A DNA stretch of 64,000 nt from Solirubrobacter ginsenosidimutans (GCF_027587205.1 NZ_JAPDOD010000039.1:18939-82938); one strand, 5' to 3'. Counted from the stretch's first letter, positions 8,097 to 16,295 are shown. The notes: a model not told the origin generated them from the letters alone. Translations and numbers: made by a program.

Positions 8097-8359
8097 TCGA
8101 TCACGCTCTCCGAGAGCTCGTGCAGCTCCTGCTCGAACTCGGCGCCCATCGCCTGGAGCAGTTCGAGCGTCGCGGTCGCCTCGGCCTCGTCGATCACGGA
8201 GATCGCGAACCCGACGTGGATCAGGACCCAGTCACCGGGTCCGATGTCGTCGAAGAGGCCGATGTTGACGGTGCGCCGCACTCCGGCAACGTCGACTCGG
8301 GCGAGTTGATTGGACTCGTCGACGACTTCCACGATCTGGCCGGGGATGGCCAGGCACAC
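8093..8359 (-). CDS. hypC: hydrogenase assembly chaperone HypC
   Basis: The 88-residue protein starts MCLAIPGQIVEV, with the essential Cys2 that carries the iron unit from HypD to the large-subunit precursor. The barrel core GDWVLIHVGFAI and C-terminal helix LELLQAMGAEFEQ are typical. It begins with GTG at 8359, preceded by a strong GAGGAGAG ribosome-binding site. It is the first gene of the overlapped hydrogenase operon, 51 bp after the FAD-oxidase gene. That gap is large enough for a promoter, but I cannot identify a convincing one in it. Confidence 0.95.
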   Translation of the reverse strand: MCLAIPGQIVEVVDESNQLARVDVAGVRRTVNIGLFDDIGPGDWVLIHVGFAISVIDEAEATATLELLQAMGAEFEQELHELSESVIE

Positions 8360-8410
8360 GTCGTCACTCTCCTCGTCTCCGACCCCGGTGCGGGTCGAGA
8401 CCGAGTTGTA

Positions 8411-9799
8411 TCACTCCTGAATCCGGCTCGCGACCTTGCCCGGATTGAACAGGCCGCTTGGATCCAAAGCAGTCTTGATCGCGCGCATCATCTCCACCGC
8501 GGCCGCGCCATGTTCGAGCTCGAGGAACGCCGATTTCCCATAGCCCACGCCGTGTTCTCCCGTGCAGGTGCCGTCGGCCGCGATCGCGCGCCTCACCAAT
8601 CGGTCATTGAGATCGACGGCGCGCTGGAGCTCTTCCGGGTCGTCCGGATCGACCAGGATCGCGAGGTGGAAGTTCCCGTCGCCGACGTGGCCGACGATCG
8701 GGGCGATCAGGCCGGACGCGTCGAGGTCCTCCTTGGTCTGCTTGATCGTCTCGGCGAGGGCGGAGATCGGGACGCAGGCGTCGGTGGTGAAGCCCTGGCT
8801 GCCGGGTCGCAGCGCGCGGCCCGCCTCGTAGGCGCCGTGGCGGGCGTGCCAGAGCGCGCGGCGCTCGGCCTCGTCGGCGGTCCACTTGAAGCCGAGGACG
8901 CCGTGGGCCTCGGCGATGCCCTGCGTCTCGGCCGCCTGCGCCTCGGTCTCGGCGGCGTTGCCGTGGAACTCGAAGAAGAGCGTGGGCGCGACGTCCAGGT
9001 CGAGCTCGAAATGCTGGTTGACCGCATCGATCTGGACCTCGTCGGCGAGCTCCATCCGGGCGACCGGAATGGCGTGGGCGAGGACCTCGATCGCCGTGTC
9101 GACCGCGGCGTCGAGGGTGGGGAAGGCCGCCGTGGCGGCGGTCATCGCCTCCGGCGTCGGCTGGACGCGCAGCGTGACCTCGGTGATCAGGCCGAGCGTG
9201 CCCTCGCTGCCGACGAACAGGCGGGTGAGGTCGTAGCCGGCGCTCGACTTCCTCGCCCGTGAGCGGGTCCGCACGATCTCGCCGTCGGCGGTGACGACGG
9301 TGAGGCTGATGACGTTCTCGCGCATCGTGCCGTAGCGCACGGAGGTCGTCCCGGACGCTCCAGTCGCCGCCATCCCGCCGATCGTCGCGTCGGCGCCTGG
9401 GTCGACCGAGAAGAACACGCCCTCGGGGCGCAGCCGCTCGTCGAGCTGGCGGCGCGTCACCCCCGCCTGCACGGTCACGTCCATGTCCTCGACCGAGAGC
9501 CGCAGGATCCGGTTCATCTGCGCCGTGTCGATCGACACGCCGCCATCCAGCGCCGCGACGTGGCCTTCGAGGCTCGTGCCCGCGCCGAAGGGGACGATCG
9601 GCGCGCCGTGCTTCGCGCAGAGCTTGACGATCGCCGCCGCCTCCTCACTGTCGCGCGGAAGGACGACGATGTCGGGCGCGGCGGCCGAGTGCCAGCCCTC
9701 GTCGGTCCCGTGCCGGCGGCGCTCGTCGGCACCGGTGACGACGCGGTCGGCATCGAGTGCGGTGACCAGCTCCTCCTTCAAGCCCATCGCCTGGACCAT
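8411..9799 (-). CDS. FAD-linked oxidase, D-lactate dehydrogenase/GlcD-like
   Basis: The 462-residue protein belongs to the VAO/FAD-linked oxidase family. The N-terminal FAD-binding half shows VPFGAGTSLEGHVAAL and GATIGGMAATGASGTTSVRYGTM. The C-terminal half shows the metal/substrate motif VGHVGDGNFH and the ending GEHGVGYGKSAFL. These features fit cytochrome-type D-lactate dehydrogenases or glycolate oxidase subunit D; the substrate cannot be settled from sequence. No membrane span is seen. It lies 3 bp downstream of a secreted-protein gene and upstream of hypC, so it might share a transcript with either. A slightly later start (MGLKEEL) is possible. Confidence 0.88.
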   Translation of the reverse strand: MVQAMGLKEELVTALDADRVVTGADERRRHGTDEGWHSAAAPDIVVLPRDSEEAAAIVKLCAKHGAPIVPFGAGTSLEGHVAALDGGVSIDTAQMNRILRLSVEDMDVTVQAGVTRRQLDERLRPEGVFFSVDPGADATIGGMAATGASGTTSVRYGTMRENVISLTVVTADGEIVRTRSRARKSSAGYDLTRLFVGSEGTLGLITEVTLRVQPTPEAMTAATAAFPTLDAAVDTAIEVLAHAIPVARMELADEVQIDAVNQHFELDLDVAPTLFFEFHGNAAETEAQAAETQGIAEAHGVLGFKWTADEAERRALWHARHGAYEAGRALRPGSQGFTTDACVPISALAETIKQTKEDLDASGLIAPIVGHVGDGNFHLAILVDPDDPEELQRAVDLNDRLVRRAIAADGTCTGEHGVGYGKSAFLELEHGAAAVEMMRAIKTALDPSGLFNPGKVASRIQE

Positions 9800-9802
9800 A
9801 CG

Positions 9803-10981
9803 TCACTCCGAGTAGAGGGTCCGCGTCACCTCCCGCCCGTCCTTCATATGCGCGGTGGCAGTGACCTTGCCGGTGGGGAAGCCGCCGTCGTAGACGGCGA
9901 TGATCGCGTGCGCCAGGCCGGAGGGGACGAGCGTGCGGACGTCGCGGGGCGTGCGGATGGTGACGCTGACGACGTCCTCGTACACGCGCCCCCAGTAGAC
10001 CGTCCGATTGTCGAGGACGCGGCGCTCGATGCGACCGCGCGGGTCCTCGCCGCCGACGCTCGAGCCGAGCACGTCGAGCCGCATCGGGAACGCCCGCGTG
10101 GGCGGTTTCCGGGTGTCCGGACAGTACTGCTGGAGCATCTCGAAGCCTGGGTACGCGATGCCGAGGCGGCGGTCGACGCTCGCCAGGCGGGTGCCGACGA
10201 GGCGGCCCGGCGCCGTCACGCAGATCCCGCCACGGTCGCCGCGCGTGGCGATCAGCGCCCAGGGCTGGCCTCCGGCCGGGTCGGGAGCGCGGACGGCGAC
10301 CGTCTCGGTGCCCGCGACCGGCCGCTCCCCCTTGGGCCGCGGCATGCCGGTCCGGTTGAAGCGCACGCGGTGGCCGTCGCGGTACTCGGCGACGCCCGTG
10401 AGCAGCCGCCCCGGCGACGCGTCGCCGGCGACGATACGGAGCACGATGCCGTCGGCGCCGGGAGCCAGGGGCGGCTCGTCGTCGGGCACGAGGCGGGTGA
10501 TCGCGGGCGCGGCGACGCCGAAGGTCACCGTCTCCAGCGGCTCCAGCGCGCCGTTCTCGGGCTGCGTGAGCGTCGTGAAGCGCTGGACGCTCACGCCCAC
10601 CGCCCGCTCCTGATCGGGGTTCTTGCAGATCATCGGTGTTCCCGCGTGGCCCGGCAGCGTGGGCGCGAACGCCCCACTCGCGCCGATCCACCCGAACCGC
10701 TCGCCGTCGAGCCGGCCGACCTCGGAGCACTCCACGGTCGTGCCGTTCTTCAGCGGCGACTTGAAGCGCCGGATCGCCCACGGCGCGCCACCCTTGGCGT
10801 CCGGCGCCTGGGTCACGACGCGGACGTCGCGGGCGTCCATCGGCGGCGGCGTGGGCTCGGCGGGGGTGCTTGCCGCCGCCACGGCCGGCACCGGAGCCGG
10901 CGCACGGTCGTCGGCGAGCACGGCCGCGGCCCCGACCGCGGAACCGCCGAGCGCGGCGACGAGGGCGAGCTTGGCGATCAT
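9803..10981 (-). CDS. secreted protein, paralogue of the anti-sigma-like protein's outer domain
   Basis: The 392-residue product starts MIAKLALVAALGGSAVGAAAV, an N-terminal signal peptide, followed by an Ala/Pro-rich linker. The exported part has repeated modules of the form DxxGGxPWAxR, then a cysteine, then VGR (around residues 60-90 and 245-275). The same pattern occurs in the extracytoplasmic part of the protein encoded at 11126-12439, so the two genes are paralogous in this region. ATG at 10981 follows GGAGG and overlaps the stop of a 25-codon mini-ORF (ATGA). No enzymatic motif is seen; ligand binding or protein interaction outside the membrane is a guess. Confidence 0.75.
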   Translation of the reverse strand: MIAKLALVAALGGSAVGAAAVLADDRAPAPVPAVAAASTPAEPTPPPMDARDVRVVTQAPDAKGGAPWAIRRFKSPLKNGTTVECSEVGRLDGERFGWIGASGAFAPTLPGHAGTPMICKNPDQERAVGVSVQRFTTLTQPENGALEPLETVTFGVAAPAITRLVPDDEPPLAPGADGIVLRIVAGDASPGRLLTGVAEYRDGHRVRFNRTGMPRPKGERPVAGTETVAVRAPDPAGGQPWALIATRGDRGGICVTAPGRLVGTRLASVDRRLGIAYPGFEMLQQYCPDTRKPPTRAFPMRLDVLGSSVGGEDPRGRIERRVLDNRTVYWGRVYEDVVSVTIRTPRDVRTLVPSGLAHAIIAVYDGGFPTGKVTATAHMKDGREVTRTLYSE

Positions 10982-11055
10982 CGCGGCCTCCGTGCCGAGG
11001 TCGACGGCCCGTCGGCGCGCCCGCGTGCCGCCATCGCATGCGAGCCGGTCGTCAT
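10978..11055 (-). CDS. mini-ORF, second copy in 74-bp duplication (25 codons)
   Basis: ATG at 11055 follows GGAGG and reads MTTGSHAMAARGRADGP onward to a TGA at 10980-10978, which overlaps the ATG of the next gene (ATGA). It differs from the first copy (11052-11129) at several positions, mostly changing the amino acid, so selection for the peptide itself is doubtful. It may instead serve to pass ribosomes from the anti-sigma-like gene to the secreted-protein gene. Listed as a possible translated element, not a confident protein gene. Confidence 0.35.
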   Translation of the reverse strand: MTTGSHAMAARGRADGPSTSARRPR

Positions 11056-11129
11056 CGCGGCCTCCGGGACAAGGTCGACGGCCCGTCGGCGAGCCCGCGT
11101 GCCGCCACCTCGTGCGAGCCGGTCGTCAT
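11052..11129 (-). CDS. mini-ORF, first copy in 74-bp duplication (25 codons)
   Basis: ATG at 11129 overlaps the stop of the anti-sigma-like gene (ATGA). It reads MTTGSHEVAARGLADGP and so on, ending SRRPR with TGA at 11054-11052, which overlaps the second mini-ORF. The last residues SRRPR are the same as the last residues of the upstream gene, because the duplicated unit covers that junction. Translation is plausible given the start-stop overlap; function as a peptide is unproven. Confidence 0.35.
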   Translation of the reverse strand: MTTGSHEVAARGLADGPSTLSRRPR

Positions 11130-12439
11130 CTTGGCCTCCGTGACTTGACGAGGTCCGGGGTGAGGCCCTCGCCCGGTTTGCCGTGCTGGACGGCGCCGTC
11201 GGCCAGCACGACGTCGAGCGCGAGCTTCGCGGGGTCGACGGCTGCCGGCAGCACGGCGGCGAAGGCGCCCTGCTTGGACACGGCGAGCTTGCGCGGCGCA
11301 CCGGCCCCGCGCAGGGTGACGCTGCGCAGCGTCTTGCCGTTGCGCGCGACACCCCAGACGACGGTGCGCGGGGGGTTGTGCTGCCACCCCCAGCGATCGA
11401 AGCCCGGGACGCCCTCGTCACCCGGCTTCAACCGGCGCGCATCGGCCACCCACGCGCGGTCGGAGGTGCGCAGGGCGAGGCACGCGGTCGGCGTGACGAC
11501 CTGCCCGGTGCTGCCGTCGGCGCGGACGATCACGCCCTTCCCGCTGCGGCGCGCGGGACGGACGTGCGCGCATTGCAGCCGCGTGCCGAGCGTGTAGCGC
11601 TCGACCGCCCACGCCTGGCCGCCCTCCGGGTCGGGGATCGTGTCGCTCGCGGCGCCGAAGTTGTGGTGCTCGACCCGCCCGCCGGCGAACCGCAAGGTGA
11701 CGGCCGCCGACTGGTCCTCGGGGTAGCCGCGCAGGGCGGCAACGTACGTCCCGCCCGGCCCGATCCGCAGCGGGCGGTCGCCGGTTGCCGTCCGCAGCGT
11801 CACGGCCCGTAGCCGGTCACCCGCGACGCCGTAGACGATCGAGCGCACGTCCGCCACGCGGTCGGCCGCGAGCACCCGCGCGCCCGTGAGCGTCCCGCCC
11901 TGCCCGCAGGCGTCGGAGAGCTCGGCCGGAAGCCGCCGGAACACGCCGTCGAGCCCGGTCAGGCCGAACACGCCGTCGCGCACCTGCCCGACCGTCGTGC
12001 ACGTGAACCCGGTCTTGGACCGCGCCACCCGCACCGCCCACGGCAGCCCGCGACCCGGATCGGCCGCCCGCACCGCACTCACCCGTGCCGTCCCGGCCAG
12101 CGGCGTCTGCTCGTCCGGCACCTGCGACGGATCCGGCGCGCTGATCACGGCCTCGCGCAACACGACCGCGGTCGCCGCCCCGCTGGTCGCGGCGATCGGC
12201 ACCGCCACACAGAACCCCAGCGCCACCCGCCGCCACCGCGCCCGCCGCCGATCCAGCCGCCGCGTCCGCGCCACCAGCCCCCGCCCGACGCGCTCGAGCA
12301 CCGGCAGATCGCTTGCATACATGTCGTATACCGGGGTCTGACCCCGGTATGCATCTGGTATGCAACGCGCGTCCTCGCGGCGGGTGGCGGCGACGAGGGC
12401 CTCGCCGAAGGCGTCGAGGCCGGGGAGGTCATCGGCCAC
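11126..12439 (-). CDS. membrane anti-sigma-like protein with large extracytoplasmic domain
   Basis: The GTG at 12439 lies just inside the end of the ECF sigma gene (overlap of 11 bases), giving a 437-residue product starting VADDLPGLDAFGEAL. A cytoplasmic N-terminus of about 70 residues, basic near the membrane (RLDRRRARWRR), is followed by one membrane span (about 72-95) and a large outer domain with modules such as DPGRGLPWAVR and DPEGGQAWAVER. This layout and its position directly after an ECF sigma gene fit an anti-sigma factor, but no zinc-binding HxxxCxxC motif is visible. Residues about 26-45 are encoded by a palindromic repeat inserted in frame. Its C-terminus is tied to a 74-bp duplication. 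Confidence 0.7.
   Translation of the reverse strand: MADDLPGLDAFGEALVAATRREDARCIPDAYRGQTPVYDMYASDLPVLERVGRGLVARTRRLDRRRARWRRVALGFCVAVPIAATSGAATAVVLREAVISAPDPSQVPDEQTPLAGTARVSAVRAADPGRGLPWAVRVARSKTGFTCTTVGQVRDGVFGLTGLDGVFRRLPAELSDACGQGGTLTGARVLAADRVADVRSIVYGVAGDRLRAVTLRTATGDRPLRIGPGGTYVAALRGYPEDQSAAVTLRFAGGRVEHHNFGAASDTIPDPEGGQAWAVERYTLGTRLQCAHVRPARRSGKGVIVRADGSTGQVVTPTACLALRTSDRAWVADARRLKPGDEGVPGFDRWGWQHNPPRTVVWGVARNGKTLRSVTLRGAGAPRKLAVSKQGAFAAVLPAAVDPAKLALDVVLADGAVQHGKPGEGLTPDLVKSRRPR
12315..12363. repeat. palindromic repeat inside a coding sequence (GGGGTC-T-GACCCC core)
   Basis: A perfect 23-bp inverted repeat lies at 12328-12350 (arms ATACCGGGGTC and its complement around one T). It is flanked by a second inverted pair, GCATAC at 12315-12320 and GTATGC at 12358-12363. 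The core GGGGTCTGACCCC is the same as in the intergenic repeats at 30125 and 63096. Here it lies within the reading frame of the anti-sigma-like protein and is translated without a stop, adding roughly residues 26-42. Confidence 0.8.
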
Positions 12440-12956
12440 GGGCGGCCTCGGCTTCCAGGTCGGCGGCCAAGCCGCGTAGGGCTCTCGACACCCGGGCGCG
12501 GGCGGCTTGCTCGTCGACGCCCAGCGCCGCGGCGACCTCGTCGTACCCACGCTCCTCGACGACCCGCAGGCGCAGCGCGAGCTGGTGCTCGTCCGGCAGC
12601 GCGCCGAGCAGGTCCGCGACGCGGCCGCGCAGCTCGGCGAGGCCGCTGAGCTCCTCGATGCGCTCGTACTCGTCGTCGGTCAGCCCGGGCGGGTCGAGGC
12701 CGAGTCGCGCCAGCGCGCGGCGCTCCACACCCGCCCGCCGGTACCACTGCAAGAGCTGGTGGCGGGCGATGCCGTACAGCCAGGCGCCCGCGTCGTCGCC
12801 GCGGAACCGGCGGCGGTCGGCGACCGCGGACGCGAAGGTCTCGGCCATCAGCTCGGCCGCGGCCTGGGCGTCGAAGGTGCGGCGCGCGAAGTAGGCCACG
12901 AGCGCGCGGGCGTGGGTGCCGTAGAGGCGGGCGATGTCATCGGCGTCGAGCGGCAA
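12429..12956 (-). CDS. ECF-type RNA polymerase sigma factor
   Basis: With a TTG start at 12956 the product is 175 residues. Region 2 is visible as IARLYGTHARALVAYFARRTFD through GDDAGAWLYGIARH, and region 4 as LPDEHQLALRLRVVEERGYDEV followed by AALGVDEQAARARVSRALRGL. These are hallmarks of group 4 sigma factors that bind -35/-10 elements of a small regulon. The true start is uncertain; a longer GTG frame exists to 13049 but its N-terminus is antisense to the NUDIX gene. It overlaps the downstream membrane protein gene, its likely regulator. It heads a run of minus-strand genes that continues into the hydrogenase operon. Confidence 0.85.
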   Translation of the reverse strand: MPLDADDIARLYGTHARALVAYFARRTFDAQAAAELMAETFASAVADRRRFRGDDAGAWLYGIARHQLLQWYRRAGVERRALARLGLDPPGLTDDEYERIEELSGLAELRGRVADLLGALPDEHQLALRLRVVEERGYDEVAAALGVDEQAARARVSRALRGLAADLEAEAARGR

Positions 12957-13006
12957 GGCGAGAAGGTCTCGATCCTCTAAGGGAACGCAGCCGCAAAACT
13001 GTGACG

Positions 13007-13468
13007 ATGGCCAAGCGCAGCTCGGGGATCCTCCTCTTCCGGCACACACCTGCCCTCGAGGTCCTGCTGGTGCACCCGGGCGGCCCGTTCTGGGCGAAGA
13101 AGGACCTCGAGGCGTGGTCGATCCCGAAGGGCGAGCACGACCAGGCCGAGGAGGCGCTCGCGGCCGCGCTGCGGGAGTTCGAGGAGGAGACCGGCTCCAA
13201 ACCCGACGAGGGCGAGCTCACCGACCTCGGCAGCGTGCGTCAGAAATCGGGCAAGGTCGTGCAGGCGTGGGCGCTCGAAGGCGATCTCGACGCGGACGCG
13301 ATCCGCTCGAACACGTTCACGATGGAGTGGCCGCCGCGCTCCGGCCGCCAGAGCGAGTTCCCCGAGGTCGACCGTGCGGCGTGGTTCGCGCTCGATGAAG
13401 CGCGTAAGCGCATTAATCCCGCTCAGGCGGCCTTTCTCGACCGGCTGGCCGAGCGGTTTGCGTCATGA
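13007..13468 (+). CDS. NUDIX hydrolase
   Basis: The product is about 153 residues from ATG 13007 (a GTG at 13001 would add two). It contains a Nudix box spread over AWSIPKGEHDQAEEAL and ALREFEEETG, with the REFEEETG core that binds the catalytic metal. The N-terminus AKRSSGILLFRH and the early insertion HPGGPFWAKKD match a subfamily of NTP pyrophosphohydrolases including diadenosine polyphosphate hydrolase-like enzymes. Substrate is unknown. It is divergent from the ECF sigma gene and ends 45 bp before an RsbW-like gene. Confidence 0.9.
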   Translation: MAKRSSGILLFRHTPALEVLLVHPGGPFWAKKDLEAWSIPKGEHDQAEEALAAALREFEEETGSKPDEGELTDLGSVRQKSGKVVQAWALEGDLDADAIRSNTFTMEWPPRSGRQSEFPEVDRAAWFALDEARKRINPAQAAFLDRLAERFAS

Positions 13469-13513
13469 CGGCAAGTCGGGTGTAGTCCGGCTAGGAGTGG
13501 GCATACCCTTGGC

Positions 13514-13993
13514 ATGAGACGGATTGCGACAGCCAATCTGCTCGATGTCGATTTGCCGGCCGAGCCCAGAAGTGCGTCGCGAGCGCGCAGCGCAGTACTG
13601 GACGCGCTCAAGGGGATCGCCGTCGACAGGGACGCCATCGGAGTGGTCGTGTCAGAGGCCGTGACCAACGCGGTGATCCACGCGTACCGCGACCGCGAGC
13701 GGCCCGGCGAGGTCCACGTGTCCACGCGACTGGATGACGAGGGCGTCGAGGTCGACGTCGTCGACGACGGCGTCGGACTGAGCCCGCGGTTGGACAGCCC
13801 GGGCGTGGGCCTCGGGATGCCGTTGATCGCCGACCTCGCCGACCGCATCGAGATCCGCCACCAGCACTCGGGCGGCACCCGCGTGACCGCCCGCTTCGTC
13901 CTGATGGGCGCCGCCGGCCCGCACGGTCGCGCCGTCGCGCGGACGGTCACGGGCCGTGCCGAACGGCACACGGCCCGCCTCGTCGCCGCGTAA
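13514..13993 (+). CDS. RsbW/SpoIIAB-like anti-sigma kinase (HATPase)
   Basis: The 159-residue protein has a GHKL ATPase fold: N-box VSEAVTNAVIHAY, G1-box VDDGVGLSP and a G2-type VGLGMPLI segment. Such proteins act as serine kinase/anti-sigma factors of the SigB/SigF partner-switching type, or as their standalone regulators. A 20-residue basic C-terminal tail follows the fold. Upstream, GTGT (13481) and GGGCA (13501) lie 15 bases apart and resemble a weak SigB-type promoter. Neither a STAS partner nor a sigma factor is adjacent. Confidence 0.85.
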   Translation: MRRIATANLLDVDLPAEPRSASRARSAVLDALKGIAVDRDAIGVVVSEAVTNAVIHAYRDRERPGEVHVSTRLDDEGVEVDVVDDGVGLSPRLDSPGVGLGMPLIADLADRIEIRHQHSGGTRVTARFVLMGAAGPHGRAVARTVTGRAERHTARLVAA

Positions 13994-13997
13994 CCGA

Positions 13998-14915
13998 CTA
14001 CGCGTGCGCGTGCTCCCGCGCGCCCGCCATCAGGTGCTGGACGAACCAGTCGCGGGCCGCGGTGCTGGAGCGCTCGAAGTCCGCGATGTAGGCGTCGAAG
14101 TGCCCGCCGTCGAGGATCTCCAGCTTCTTCGGCTCACGCGCCCGCTCGTACGCGTCGATCGCCAGGTCCGACACCGTCAGGTGATCGCCCCGCGCGACGA
14201 CCAGCAGCAGCGGCGTGGGTGAGATCCACGGCAGGTACGTGCCGGGCTCGTACTCGAGGAACATCTCGACGCTGCGCAGCGTGCACTCGTTGATCCACGA
14301 CGGCGCCCGCTCCGCCCCGGACGTCGTGAACCACTCGTAGGAGTCCGCCGTCGGCAGCGCGCACGGCTCGCCCTCGGGGGCGACGACCGGGATCATCGCC
14401 GGCGCCTCGCCGCGGTAGCGCGCCTCCCGGTCGGCCTCGAACATCCCCTGCGTCGGCGCGATCAGGTCCGAGCGGATCAGCCGGCGCGCGTTCTCGTGAC
14501 CGCTGATCAGCGGCACCTGGGCGACGACGCACTTCACCCGCCGGTCGATCGCGCCCACCACGAGCACGTGCGCGCCGCTGTAGCTCGAGCCCCAGACGCC
14601 GATGCGGTCGGAGTCGACCTCGTCGAGCGAGCGCGCGAACGTGATCGCGTGGCGGTAGTCGGCGATCTGCGCGTGCGGATCGATCTCCTGCCGCGGCTCG
14701 CCGTCGCTCGCCCCGAGGTTGCGGTTGTCGTAGACCAGCGCGCAGAATCCCGCGTCGCAGAACACCTCGGCGAACGCGTCGAGGAACAACTCCTTGACCG
14801 CGCTGTACCCGTGGCACATCACGATCGCCGGCGCCGGTCCCGTCGCCCCGTCCGGGAGGTACAACCACCCCCGCAGGGTCGTGCCCTCAGCGTCGAACGA
14901 GATGTCCTGCCGCAT
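13998..14915 (-). CDS. alpha/beta hydrolase
   Basis: The 305-residue protein has an alpha/beta-hydrolase core: oxyanion-type MCHGYSAVKE, nucleophile elbow GSSYSGAH, then acid in VARGDHLTVSD and the histidine in GGHFDAY. The ending HLMAGAREHAHA is short and hydrophilic. The fold resembles enzymes grouped as dienelactone hydrolase or X-Pro dipeptidyl-peptidase-like hydrolases; the substrate cannot be predicted. No signal peptide. It is 12 bp downstream of the TrpB2-like gene on the same strand, so co-transcription is likely, and convergent with the RsbW-like gene. Confidence 0.88.
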   Translation of the reverse strand: MRQDISFDAEGTTLRGWLYLPDGATGPAPAIVMCHGYSAVKELFLDAFAEVFCDAGFCALVYDNRNLGASDGEPRQEIDPHAQIADYRHAITFARSLDEVDSDRIGVWGSSYSGAHVLVVGAIDRRVKCVVAQVPLISGHENARRLIRSDLIAPTQGMFEADREARYRGEAPAMIPVVAPEGEPCALPTADSYEWFTTSGAERAPSWINECTLRSVEMFLEYEPGTYLPWISPTPLLLVVARGDHLTVSDLAIDAYERAREPKKLEILDGGHFDAYIADFERSSTAARDWFVQHLMAGAREHAHA

Positions 14916-14927
14916 CTTCGACCTCCC

Positions 14928-16295
14928 TTACGCGATGGCCGGCGTGTTCGCCGGCAGCGCGGCAAGCGCCGACTCGAGATCCTCCTCCGAGAACTCGGGA
15001 TCCTCAAGGGTGCCGCCGAGATAGGCGTCGTAGGCGGCGAGGTCGAAGTTGCCGTGGCCCGAGAGGCCGAACAGGATCGTGCGCTCCTCGCCCGCCTCCT
15101 TGGCCGCCAAGGCTTCGACGATCGCCCCGCGGATCGCGTGCGCGGACTCGGGCGCCGGGATTATCCCCTCGGTGCGGGCGAACTGCACGGCGGCCTCGAA
15201 CGTCTCGTTCTGGCGATAGGCGCGCGCCTCGATCACGCCCGCCTTGACGAGCCCGCTGATCATCGGCGCGGCGCCGTGGTAGCGCAACCCGCCGGCGTGC
15301 AGCGGCGGCGGGACGAAGTCGTGGCCGAGCGTGTGCATCGGCATCAGCGGCGTCAGGCCGACGGTGTCGCCGAAGTCGTACGCGTAGACGCCGCGGGTCA
15401 GCGTCGGGCAGGCGGCGGGCTCGGCGGCGACGTAGCGGATCGAGTTCTCCCCGCGCAGCGTCGCGCGGATGAACGGGAAGACGAGCCCGGCGAAGTTCGA
15501 GCCGCCGCCGACGCAGCCGACGATCACGTCCGGGACCCCGGCGCCCGCGAGGTCGAGCTGCAGGATCGCCTCCTGGCCGATCACGGTCTGGTGCAGCAGC
15601 ACGTGGTTGAGCACGCTGCCGAGCGCGTAGTTGGTGTCCTCGCGCTGCGCGGCGACCTCGACGGCCTCGGAGATTGCGATCCCCAGCGAGCCCGTCGGAT
15701 GCGACGCCTGCCCCTTGCCGGACTCCGTCAGCGCCGACGGCGAGCGGTGCACGGTCGCGCCCCAGGTTTGCATCATCGACCGGCGATATGGCTTCTGGTC
15801 ATACGACGAGCCGACCATGAAGACCTCGCACTCGAGGCCGAACAGCGAGCACGCGAACGCCAGCGACGAGCCCCACTGGCCGGCACCGGTCTCGGTGACG
15901 AGCTTGGTGATCCCGGCCTGCGCGTTCTCGTAGGCCTGCGGCACCGCGGAGTTCGGCTTGTGCGAGCCGGTGGGCGAGACGCCCTCGTACTTGTAGAAGA
16001 TCTTCGCCGGGGTGCCGAGCGCCTGCTCGAGCCGGTGCGCGCGGTACAGCGGCGTCGGCCGCCACAGCCGGTACGCGTCGCGGACGGCGTCCGGGATCGC
16101 GACCTCCGGCTCGGGCGAGACCTCCTGCATGATCAGCCCCATCGGGAAGATCGGCGTCAGGTCGGGCGGGCCGGCGGGCTCACCGGTCTGCGGATTCAGC
16201 GGCGGCAGCGGCTCCCCGGGAAGGTCGGGCAGCAGGTTGACCCAGTGCGTCGGGATGGCGTCCTCGTCCAGCACGAACTTCGTCGGCTCGCTCAT
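14928..16295 (-). CDS. TrpB2-type tryptophan synthase beta-like enzyme
   Basis: The 455-residue PLP enzyme shows the pyridoxal lysine in GSHKPNSA (K113), [15 protein letters not shown] and the phosphate-binding [11 protein letters not shown]. The N-terminal extension and length mark the TrpB2 branch rather than classical TrpB; TrpB2 enzymes can make tryptophan from indole or serine in some organisms. No trpA, trpC or other trp gene is nearby, so its role in tryptophan supply is unsure. ATG 16295 has no clear ribosome-binding site and a TA-rich element lies only 8 bases upstream, so the message may be leaderless. Confidence 0.9.
   Translation of the reverse strand: MSEPTKFVLDEDAIPTHWVNLLPDLPGEPLPPLNPQTGEPAGPPDLTPIFPMGLIMQEVSPEPEVAIPDAVRDAYRLWRPTPLYRAHRLEQALGTPAKIFYKYEGVSPTGSHKPNSAVPQAYENAQAGITKLVTETGAGQWGSSLAFACSLFGLECEVFMVGSSYDQKPYRRSMMQTWGATVHRSPSALTESGKGQASHPTGSLGIAISEAVEVAAQREDTNYALGSVLNHVLLHQTVIGQEAILQLDLAGAGVPDVIVGCVGGGSNFAGLVFPFIRATLRGENSIRYVAAEPAACPTLTRGVYAYDFGDTVGLTPLMPMHTLGHDFVPPPLHAGGLRYHGAAPMISGLVKAGVIEARAYRQNETFEAAVQFARTEGIIPAPESAHAIRGAIVEALAAKEAGEERTILFGLSGHGNFDLAAYDAYLGGTLEDPEFSEEDLESALAALPANTPAIA

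Larger units (their letters stand above)
10978..11140. repeat. 74-bp direct tandem repeat, two full copies plus a partial third
   Basis: Copies begin at 10978, 11052 and 11126, a constant period of 74 bp; the third is only its first 15 bases or so and forms the end of the upstream gene. Each copy contains, read on the minus strand, GGAGGCC then an ATGA start-stop junction. Because 74 is not a multiple of three, each copy shifts frame and makes its own 25-codon frame. Copies 1 and 2 differ at a handful of positions without insertions or deletions, so the duplication is not brand new. Confidence 0.85.

Noticed and set aside
12145..12747. Minus-strand frame between the sigma factor and membrane protein genes
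   Set aside because: It overlaps both certain genes in another frame and is Arg/Gly low-complexity; the ATG that overlaps the sigma stop leads into this frame and is ignored.
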